Shown here: in pieces, positions 28,238-35,182 of the stretch
Layout: each line of letters begins with the position of its first letter
How positions within the stretch are numbered: the first letter of the stretch is position 1
DNA from: Zooshikella sp050749885
GTDB taxonomy: Bacteria; Pseudomonadota; Gammaproteobacteria; Pseudomonadales; Zooshikellaceae
Assembly: GCF_050749885.1 (NCBI RefSeq)
Contig: NZ_JBOIUB010000009.1
Span: forward strand, 124,001 to 188,000
Direction: 5' to 3'
DNA length: 64,000 nt
Made by a program: the position numbers and the translations under genes
Notes under the pieces: model-generated
What the model was told of the DNA's origin: nothing
The model's database searches: none
The model's input: only the letters and a program-made list of their open reading frames with translations

Positions 28238-28969
28238 ATGAAACTGGGCATTTTACAGTGTGATGATGTGAGACCTGAATTAGTGGGTAAGCATGGTAAC
28301 TATCCGACCATGATTCAACACCTACTCTCAGACGTTGGGTTTCCCTGTGAGTTTTCTACTTATCAAGTTCATAATAATGAGTTTCCTGATCATGTTACTG
28401 CATGTGATGGATATATTACGACAGGTAGCCGCTTCAGTGCTTATGATGATCTTCCATGGATACGGCTATTAGAAGCATTTTTTTTGCAAATTGCTGAAAC
28501 AAATATTCCTATTGTGGGTATTTGCTTTGGTCATCAAGTCATGGCTCAAGCACTGGGCGGGCAGGTGGCAAAAGCTACTAATGGGTGGGGTGTTGGGATT
28601 TATCAAAATGATATTCTATTGAAGGCAAATTGGATGGAACCTGCACAGTCTACCCTTAGTTTAGTGGCGAGTCATCAGGATCAGGTTATTCATTTACCTT
28701 CTGATGCTACCCATGTAGGAGGAAGTGCTTTTTGCCCCAACTATATGGCACTCTATAAAGAAAATATGCTGGGTATTCAGGGTCACCCCGAATTTTCTAT
28801 AGACTATGGAAGAGACTTGCTCACATGTCGCATAGACGTGGTTCCTGAACAGGTAATGAAAAAAGCATTAGCGAGTTTTAGTGACAAAGAGGATAGTCGG
28901 GTTTGTGCTCAATGGATTATGAGTTTTTTTAGTGAATTCAAACGTACAATATACAGTAAACTGTACTAG
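28238..28969 (+). CDS. class I glutamine amidotransferase-like gamma-glutamyl hydrolase
   Basis: Encodes 243 residues with the GATase class I fold: nucleophile Cys96 in GICFGHQVMAQALGG, and His183/Glu185 in GHPEFS. It has no synthetase domain, so it works as a stand-alone amidase. At the end of this operon it probably cleaves the gamma-glutamyl bond of the oxidised intermediate, releasing glutamate and the free amino acid (glycine predicted). It differs from PuuD, which is a peptidase C26 protein, and is closer to the GMP-synthase-like amidotransferases. It follows the alcohol dehydrogenase by 19 nt with AAGGATAAGTAGAA before the ATG. The role is inferred from context; the fold and triad are seen. 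Confidence 0.82.
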   Translation: MKLGILQCDDVRPELVGKHGNYPTMIQHLLSDVGFPCEFSTYQVHNNEFPDHVTACDGYITTGSRFSAYDDLPWIRLLEAFFLQIAETNIPIVGICFGHQVMAQALGGQVAKATNGWGVGIYQNDILLKANWMEPAQSTLSLVASHQDQVIHLPSDATHVGGSAFCPNYMALYKENMLGIQGHPEFSIDYGRDLLTCRIDVVPEQVMKKALASFSDKEDSRVCAQWIMSFFSEFKRTIYSKLY

Positions 28970-29107
28970 GGCCTGTTATAGTCGACTACACAGCGTTAAT
29001 CCTTCCTTAAAATATAAACACTCATTTTTCTATGACCTTTTCATAAAACATGCCTAAAGAGTGGTCTATGCTTAATAATGGGTAATTCATAAGTAAATGT
29101 TTTCTGT

Positions 29108-30034
29108 ATGCGGACAGTACAAAATTATTTCTTGCTGACTTTAATCTGTCTCACGGGTTTACTGCAGGCTGCGCCGTACAATATTGGTGTCATCCCCAAA
29201 TCAACAGCAATGAAATTTTGGGAAGAGGTTCGTGAGGGAGCAAAAACGGCAGGAGAAGAACTTGATGCAAATGTTATTTGGTCAGGGCCTCGGCAGGAGA
29301 ATCAAAGCCAGGCAGGCTATATAAAACGAATGCTCAAAACTGAATTAATTAATGCTATCGTTATTGCGCCAAGTCACCAGACTGAATTACAGCTGGTTTT
29401 ACAGGATGTTATTAACCAGAATATTAAGCTAGTTGTAATTGATTCAGCAATAAATGACGTTAATTATGATTCATTTATAGCAACAGATAACTATCGAGCA
29501 GGTACTAAGGCTGCAGATTTTATGGCAAAGTTTTTGGGTGAAAATTCCAATGTTGCAGTAATCCGATTTCGTAAAGGTAATGCATCGACTGAAGCACGCG
29601 AGACTGGATTTATTCATACACTAAAAAATAATGTAAAAGTAAATATTGTTTTTGAAGATTATTTGGGGCCAAGTACAGGATCTGTGTATCATGAAGTCAT
29701 CAAATTATTAAACGCTCGGCATAATATTGATGGTTTTTTTACGCCAAATGAAGCAACCACGGAGGGTTTACTAAGAGCTATTTATAAAATAGAAACTACT
29801 AAGGTTCCAGTTATTATTGGTTTTGATTCAAATGAGTTTTTAGATGAAGGACTCAAAAAAAATATGTTGAAAGGCTTGGTCGTTCAACAGCCTTTCCAAA
29901 TGGGGTATCTTGGTGTTAAAACAGCAGTCAGTTTACTAAAGGGCAAAAAAGTAAAGAAGAAAATTTTTTTACCAACTAAAGTTATCACAGCCAGTGATCT
30001 TATACAAAAAGAGCAGAGCATTAATAGTCAATAA
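29108..30034 (+). CDS. periplasmic sugar-type substrate-binding protein, orphan
   Basis: Encodes 308 residues: signal peptide (MRTVQNYFLLTLICLTGLLQA-AP), then a Peripla_BP_4/RbsB-like two-lobed fold with NIGVIPKSTAMKFWEEVREGAK, SQAGYIKRML, AIVIAPSHQTEL, VVIDSAIND, RAGTKAADFMA and GLVVQQPFQMGYLGVKTA. Such proteins bind sugars or related small ligands in the periplasm and pass them to an ABC importer or a sensor. No ATPase or permease gene is near, so it may serve a distant transporter, a chemoreceptor or a histidine kinase. It is followed 2 nt later by a lipoprotein gene and the two probably form one transcript. The ligand cannot be read from the sequence. Confidence 0.82.
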   Translation: MRTVQNYFLLTLICLTGLLQAAPYNIGVIPKSTAMKFWEEVREGAKTAGEELDANVIWSGPRQENQSQAGYIKRMLKTELINAIVIAPSHQTELQLVLQDVINQNIKLVVIDSAINDVNYDSFIATDNYRAGTKAADFMAKFLGENSNVAVIRFRKGNASTEARETGFIHTLKNNVKVNIVFEDYLGPSTGSVYHEVIKLLNARHNIDGFFTPNEATTEGLLRAIYKIETTKVPVIIGFDSNEFLDEGLKKNMLKGLVVQQPFQMGYLGVKTAVSLLKGKKVKKKIFLPTKVITASDLIQKEQSINSQ

Positions 30035-30036
30035 AG

Positions 30037-30468
30037 ATGTTTGAGATCAAAATGGAAAACACCAATAGCGAAGGACATATGAAACAGAATGAATGGATTA
30101 AATATTTATGCTCTACTAACCCCAAAAAGGACCTTATACCCAGGTTTATTATACTAACATGTTTAATTTTTTTGTTAACTGGATGTAGTAAACCCGTTCC
30201 TGAAAATAAATTAGACTATGTTGGTCAGTGGCAAAGTGAAGAAATGCGGCTTTTTATTTCGCGAGATGGTACTGTGGCTTATAAGCGTTGGAAAAAAGGA
30301 GTAACGACATCAATCGATGGTCCTATTACTGAATTTATAGGGGATGATTTTGAGGTCGGTGTGTTATTTATTACGACCCGATTTGAAGTGTCTACGCCAC
30401 CAAAACAGGTGGATGGGGTCTGGCAAATGGTGGTTGATGGCGTAGTATTAACCAGAGTTGGAGAATAA
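30037..30468 (+). CDS. small lipoprotein paired with the binding protein
   Basis: Up to 143 residues with a hydrophobic segment ending in the lipobox LLTG-C (Cys near residue 50 counted from the first ATG), so it is an exported, lipid-anchored protein. The mature part of about 93 residues reads like a small beta-sandwich (DYVGQWQSEEMRLFISRDG, WQMVVDGVVLTRVG). The start is uncertain: ATG 30037 lies 2 nt after the upstream stop, while ATG 30079 has AAGGA close before it and gives a more normal signal peptide with n-region PKKDLIPR. The family is not recognised. Pairing with the binding protein suggests an envelope partner, but that is only context. Confidence 0.65.
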   Translation: MFEIKMENTNSEGHMKQNEWIKYLCSTNPKKDLIPRFIILTCLIFLLTGCSKPVPENKLDYVGQWQSEEMRLFISRDGTVAYKRWKKGVTTSIDGPITEFIGDDFEVGVLFITTRFEVSTPPKQVDGVWQMVVDGVVLTRVGE

Positions 30469-30575
30469 ATTATTTGTTGAGGAATGGGGCTAGCCTTGTC
30501 TGTTTATTACATTAACTGTATACTTTGCGTCCACTTTAGAATTGATTTGAAGACATTGATATGAAAGGAGAATAT

Positions 30576-30614
30576 ATGATTGTAACTAACGAGAACCCAT
30601 CATTTGCAGGTTAA
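30576..30614 (+). CDS. possible 12-codon leader ORF
   Basis: AAAGGAG is followed after 6 nt by ATG and 12 sense codons (MIVTNENPSFAG), then TAA. The strong ribosome site is the only support. It lies about 145 bp before the RtcB-like gene and could be a leader peptide, a remnant or chance. Confidence 0.2.
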   Translation: MIVTNENPSFAG

Positions 30615-30758
30615 CATTAAGCAAAAATCCTTCCTAATAGGTTATACCTTCCTTTTTTAGCCTAATGAGCTAGCCTGCAACCAATAGTTTTTTTACGTGT
30701 TACTCAGTGCATTTTGCAGTGGGTATTTGGATATTTTTATTGGTTTACAAGGTTGTTT

Positions 30759-31883
30759 ATGGGCAATTCATTGCGCATTCTTGATGATAAAACCGCATTA
30801 GTAGCAAGTGCAGAGTGTTGGATAGAAGGACGAGCTGTTCAACAATTACAAACAACAGCGAAACTAGAGGGTATGCGTCAGGTTGTAGGTATGCCTGATT
30901 TACACCCTGGACGAGGTTACCCAGTTGGTGCTGTTTGCTGGAGCGTAGAACAGTCATTGTATCCAGCATTAGTGGGTAATGATATTGGTTGTGGCGTTGC
31001 ATTTTTTTGTACTGATGTGTTGGGACATCGATTGAAGCTGACCAAGTTAGAAAAGCAGCTGAGTCAATTACCCTCATTAGTAGATGATGAGTATTACTCG
31101 TTTCTGCAACAGTCAGGAATACCTGATTTACCAGAGAATAGATCTCTAGGGACTGTTGGTGGCGGAAATCACTTTGCTGAGCTTCAGCAAGTGGTTGAAA
31201 TTTATGAGCACGTAGAATCTTTGGCGATTGCTAAAGATCGACTTTATTGTTTAGTTCACTCCGGTTCCCGTGGTTTAGGCCAAAAAATTTTGGCGAATCA
31301 TGTTCGTGAGTTTGGCCATAAGCCATTATCGAGTCAGCAGGCACAGCAAGCATATATTAAACAACATAATCAGGCTCTGACCTGGGCAAAACTAAATCGT
31401 GCGTTAATTGCGCTGCGCATTCAAAAGGCAATGAGGTGTCAAATGCATTGCTTATTGGATGTGGCACATAATTTAGTGAGTGCTGTGTGTCTTAATGGCG
31501 AATCAGGTTGGTTGCATCGTAAAGGCGCTGTTCCTGCCGACCAAGGTCCTGTGGTGATTCCAGGTTCAAGAGGGGACTATAGCTATTTAGTACAACCTCG
31601 GGAGGACTGGAGAAGTTTAAACTCATTGGCGCATGGTGCGGGGAGAAAATGGCAGCGTAGTGAGTGTTATGGACGACTAAAAAAACGTTACACGGTAAGT
31701 GCACTGCAACAAACCAAAATAGGTGGTCGCGTAATTTGTGATGACCGTGAACTTTTATTTGAAGAAGCCCCTGAAGCGTATAAAGACATTAACCATGTTA
31801 TAGAAACGATGGAGCATTTTGGCTTATTAACTAAGATAGCGAAATTAAAACCTGTTATTACGTATAAAAAGCCTTATGACTAA
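30759..31883 (+). CDS. RtcB-family RNA ligase, PrfH-associated type
   Basis: Encodes 374 residues from ATG 30759, chosen over TTG 30714 because AAGG is 6-8 nt upstream and the family starts near here. RtcB motifs: GMPDLHPGRGYPVGA, GNDIGCG (Asp75, Cys78 as manganese ligands), GTVGGGNHF, HSGSRGLGQ, PADQGPVVIPGSRG and HGAGRKWQR around the guanylylated His. RtcB joins 2',3'-cyclic phosphate or 3'-phosphate RNA ends to 5'-OH ends using GTP and manganese. The shorter length and the GNSLRILDD start resemble the RtcB2 group usually found beside prfH (release factor H). No prfH is next to it: the next gene is convergent. Activity is likely since motifs are intact; the physiological RNA is unknown. Confidence 0.87.
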   Translation: MGNSLRILDDKTALVASAECWIEGRAVQQLQTTAKLEGMRQVVGMPDLHPGRGYPVGAVCWSVEQSLYPALVGNDIGCGVAFFCTDVLGHRLKLTKLEKQLSQLPSLVDDEYYSFLQQSGIPDLPENRSLGTVGGGNHFAELQQVVEIYEHVESLAIAKDRLYCLVHSGSRGLGQKILANHVREFGHKPLSSQQAQQAYIKQHNQALTWAKLNRALIALRIQKAMRCQMHCLLDVAHNLVSAVCLNGESGWLHRKGAVPADQGPVVIPGSRGDYSYLVQPREDWRSLNSLAHGAGRKWQRSECYGRLKKRYTVSALQQTKIGGRVICDDRELLFEEAPEAYKDINHVIETMEHFGLLTKIAKLKPVITYKKPYD

Positions 31884-31935
31884 GTACTTTAAAGTGACAC
31901 TTTTATGTTTTTAGAGTTCTACTCGTGGTGATCAG

Positions 31936-31958
31936 GAAGGAGATCATAGATCTCCTTC
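31936..31958. terminator. bidirectional terminator-like hairpin between convergent genes
   Basis: GAAGGAGATC and GATCTCCTTC form a 10-bp perfect stem with a 3-nt loop, midway between the RtcB-like gene (ends 31883, plus) and the protease gene (ends 31974, minus). The position fits termination of both; no long U tract. Confidence 0.6.
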
Positions 31959-31973
31959 ATTCAATCAGCAGGT

Positions 31974-33491
31974 TTACTTAATATCAAATCGCCAAGGGGT
32001 TGACTCATTCCCTGCCTGATCAGCTGCTATGACACAAAGCACTTGAGGTAATTCTTCTCGTTTAAAGAAAAAGTTGGTCCAAAATGGAATACGATAACCT
32101 TCTGGGTTCTCGCAATCAGTTGAGTCTGGTTTACCCTGTTTTACTTTAAATAAACTAATTTCAGGTGGCAAATATCCAAGCTGTACAAATACACTATCCT
32201 CTCCAGGAGAAATATGTAAGGGTGGTTTCACTGTGGGAGGCGTGCTATCAAGCTTTTTATGGGCCATCGTCGCATATTGTGGTGACTGCCAGTTTTCAGA
32301 ATATTCTGGGTTATCACCACCTATCACGCATAAAAACCGATAACCTTCTTGTGTGCCAAGTGTATCTTGAATAACAGGCTGAAGTGCTGTTGAGATAACG
32401 CCACTGTAGTCGTATAGATCTTGGCAGGCAACATGAGACGAGGTTACTTTATAGCGATAATAGTCGTGTCCTTTGACGGTAGTTTCCCAGCTTGGATAAT
32501 GTGCTATGCCTTGGTCATCTAATTCCGGTTTAGCATCACCATAGCGATAATCTAATGTGACACCCTTTCCCTTATCGAGGGTGCAAGATGATGCATTTAA
32601 ATCAAAAACACCATTTACAAAGCAGGAGTTAAGCTGTGTGACTGGAAAGGCATAGTTGCTGTCTTTTTGTTTTTCTACACCATTTTCAGAGAGTTCACAG
32701 GGTGCACCATTAAAACATACTGCATATTCGCTACTACCTGTTGTTGTAGTATTTAAAACACCGACAACTTCATTTGTGTATCGATTGATTACGGGTGAGC
32801 CTGAGCTACCTCCCTTGATATCATGACATTTATTGCGTTGGGCAGAAAACCAATTCCAATGTGCTTCAATAACATCATGCGTTGATTCTTGAATACAGGC
32901 AGCGATGCGCATGTAGGATTGATCATAAGGAACACCATCTGTTGGAGCACCAATGATAAGGATGTCATTGTTTTCGGGTAAAATTTCTGTTGCAAGCTTC
33001 ATAGGTGTGATACCTGCTTGCTTTAACTCACCAACAGTAGCGGCTAGTTCAATAATAGCTAAGTCATGGCCGCGCATGGTGGCCCATTTTATTGTTTTGG
33101 CGGTATAGGATTGTTGTTGTTCCTTTGTGTCAATGAAATAGTTAAAAATAACAGAGCCTGATGCTTCTTCATTAACTTGAAACTCGTTTTCATTCCACAC
33201 ACCTGTACAGTGTCCGTTCGTTATGACATAGGCTGGTCCACTATCATTACCCGTGTCGATAAATGTACCCGTACACGTCATGCCGCCACTGACAGATACG
33301 CGAGCAATAGCACGCCAGTGATTGTGTTCTCCCTGTTGGTTATTCAATAGTGTTGAATGACTGAAATTTACAATACCTTCGCCCCAGTCATATTGATTAA
33401 TTGAGGCAATTGTTGTTGTAAGAGGGGATAATAGCGTTGTAGTGAATAAGCTTGAAAGGATTAAAAAACGTCCATTTTTTCTTAGTAACAT
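31974..33491 (-). CDS. secreted trypsin-like serine protease
   Basis: Encodes 505 residues from ATG 33491, chosen over GTG 33557 because GGAGT sits 6 nt upstream and the product then begins with a proper signal peptide (MLLRKNGRFLILSSLFTTTLL). The chymotrypsin-fold triad is visible: His94 in TNGHC, Asp143 in GHDLAIIEL and Ser230 in GGSSGSPV. Residues about 300-505 form a Cys-containing C-terminal region with no motif I recognise (YPSWETTVKGHDYYRYKV, FLCVIGGDN), perhaps substrate-binding repeats. It would be exported and act outside the inner membrane. It is transcribed alone, with hairpins on both sides. Protease class is well supported; target proteins unknown. Confidence 0.85.
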   Translation of the reverse strand: MLLRKNGRFLILSSLFTTTLLSPLTTTIASINQYDWGEGIVNFSHSTLLNNQQGEHNHWRAIARVSVSGGMTCTGTFIDTGNDSGPAYVITNGHCTGVWNENEFQVNEEASGSVIFNYFIDTKEQQQSYTAKTIKWATMRGHDLAIIELAATVGELKQAGITPMKLATEILPENNDILIIGAPTDGVPYDQSYMRIAACIQESTHDVIEAHWNWFSAQRNKCHDIKGGSSGSPVINRYTNEVVGVLNTTTTGSSEYAVCFNGAPCELSENGVEKQKDSNYAFPVTQLNSCFVNGVFDLNASSCTLDKGKGVTLDYRYGDAKPELDDQGIAHYPSWETTVKGHDYYRYKVTSSHVACQDLYDYSGVISTALQPVIQDTLGTQEGYRFLCVIGGDNPEYSENWQSPQYATMAHKKLDSTPPTVKPPLHISPGEDSVFVQLGYLPPEISLFKVKQGKPDSTDCENPEGYRIPFWTNFFFKREELPQVLCVIAADQAGNESTPWRFDIK

Positions 33492-33628
33492 GTTTTTACT
33501 CCAGTTAGTCATGAACTGTCGTTCAATGTTACTAAACAAGTACTTAATAATAAGCACCAGTTGTCGTGCAATCTATGGTACTTATCGGTCGGAAGACAAA
33601 ATAGGGGAATGATGTTGCATGTAAGCAG

Positions 33629-33668
33629 CCTTAGAGAAATTATTAGTGAATAAAATATTTCTCTAAGG
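33629..33668 (-). terminator. 12-bp perfect hairpin after the binding-protein gene
   Basis: CCTTAGAGAAAT (33629-33640) pairs with ATTTCTCTAAGG (33657-33668) around a 16-nt AT-rich loop. It lies about 50 bases beyond the stop at 33715 and ahead of the protease gene, so it fits the end of the binding-protein transcript. Confidence 0.5.
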
Positions 33669-33714
33669 TGCTTTTAGAAGGTGGGTTTAGGACTTGGTTT
33701 AGCTCACACTTCAT

Positions 33715-34809
33715 TTATTTAGACTGAGCCATGACTGTATCTAAGCCAAAGTTATATTTTTTCAGGTTACTGTTATGCTTTTTGGAAAACTGTTTAAAGT
33801 CGATACTTTCCCAGTTTCCTTTTCCAAACCGTTTTAAGTACTCTTGAACGGCATCTTTGGTGATCACACTCATTTTTGAGCGCATGGATAGGCCTTCATC
33901 AGCAAAGTCGATACCATTAAAGTAGTCATAGAGCATCACTGCAACCCAGCCTCCTTCCATGAAATGCCCGCCAACAGTGACTGACATGGTCCCTTGGCTT
34001 ACTGCTTCCATACCTTCTTTACTTAAATCCACACCGCCTGTAAAAATATCCTGGCCGGGTGTTTTTCCTAGTTTCTTAATTGCATCAACAATACCAATTG
34101 ACATAAGATCACTCGCAGCCCAAGCCACAGAAGCTTCAGGGTAACGTTCGTACAGTTTTGTGAATTTCAAAGTAGCTGTGTCTTTATCCCAGTTTGCAGG
34201 AACAACTTGTTTAAGCACAGCATCACCACGTTTCATGGCTTCCTTTAAGCCTTTGTTACGTTCAATCGCAGCACCATCAGCACTATGACCTGAAATAGCG
34301 ATTACGTGAACTTTGCCATCTTTGCCTAATTTCCCAGCGCTTTTTGCCATATCAACAAGGGTATTTGCCAAGTTTGCGCCTGCACCTTGGTCATCGGGTA
34401 ACATTTCGCCTAACCAAAACTTATATTTTGCTCGAGGCATACCAACATCGTTTGCATGATCATTGGATATTCCTGAATTAAATAAGAAAACGGGGATTTT
34501 GGCTTCTTCTGCTGCTTTAATGAGCTGGTAGGCTGATTTTTGAAAGTTGGGGAATACAACAGCATCCACCTTTTCTTTAATGGCTTGTTGAAAAGCTGAA
34601 ATCATATTGTCACGACGACCTTCAGCGTAGAATACTTTGAACTCCATACCCAAGTCTTTACAAGCTGCATGCATAAAGCTCTCAACGGGTCCCCAAAATG
34701 AATCTCCCGCGGAGCGCGTAGTGATAAGTGCAAGTGTTTTGGCATTGACTGTACAGGTGGTTATAAGTAGTAGGCAAATTAATGAAATACGTTGTATTGA
34801 TGCAACCAT
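33715..34809 (-). CDS. periplasmic substrate-binding protein, orphan
   Basis: Encodes 364 residues from ATG 34809, preferred to ATG 34872 because AGGAG lies upstream and the product starts directly with a signal peptide (MVASIQRISLICLLLITTCTVNA-K). The mature part has the sugar-type Peripla_BP fold: LALITTRSAGDSFWGPVESFM, MISAFQQAIKEKVDAVVFPN, AKIPVFLFNSG, VIAISGHSADGAAIERNKG, VAWAASDLMSIGIVDAIKKLG and FTGGVDLSKEGMEAV. No ABC ATPase or permease is adjacent. It may therefore feed a sensor or chemoreceptor. Three copies of a TGTATAGCA motif lie in its upstream region. The ligand is unknown. Confidence 0.83.
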   Translation of the reverse strand: MVASIQRISLICLLLITTCTVNAKTLALITTRSAGDSFWGPVESFMHAACKDLGMEFKVFYAEGRRDNMISAFQQAIKEKVDAVVFPNFQKSAYQLIKAAEEAKIPVFLFNSGISNDHANDVGMPRAKYKFWLGEMLPDDQGAGANLANTLVDMAKSAGKLGKDGKVHVIAISGHSADGAAIERNKGLKEAMKRGDAVLKQVVPANWDKDTATLKFTKLYERYPEASVAWAASDLMSIGIVDAIKKLGKTPGQDIFTGGVDLSKEGMEAVSQGTMSVTVGGHFMEGGWVAVMLYDYFNGIDFADEGLSMRSKMSVITKDAVQEYLKRFGKGNWESIDFKQFSKKHNSNLKKYNFGLDTVMAQSK

Positions 34810-34862
34810 AATGGACTCACTCCTGACAGTGTATTGATAGTAAGGTTGGTTGGTGTTGACCT

Positions 34863-34949
34863 TGCTATACATATCAAAGAAGCCATGGCGCTGTTTTTAC
34901 TCTCTTCATTGAGGTTAATTTGTATAGCAGTTTTACATGTGTATAGCAG
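34863..34949. promoter_or_regulatory. triple TGTATAGCA motif upstream of the binding-protein gene
   Basis: TGTATAGCAG occurs at 34921-34930 and 34940-34949, with an inverted copy (TTGCTATACA) at 34862-34871. Repeated motifs in the gap between divergent genes (binding protein, MscS) suggest a regulator site. The whole gap (34810-35182) is otherwise AT-rich and without genes. Confidence 0.35.
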
Positions 34950-35182
34950 CCATTTGTATTGATTGCGACTTATTGTGGGAATATATCCTTTGTTGGGTGT
35001 ATATGTATTATTTCATTCAATTTTATAACATGTTTTTTGAATATTAATGAAGAATATATTTAAATAATGCAACGATGAATATTTCATATAAGCCTCTTTT
35101 ATGAAGCTATATTAAATAATTATTATGTTAATTTAGATGACACAATGTGCATCATGTATTACTGGATTTGGAGGATAAGTCC

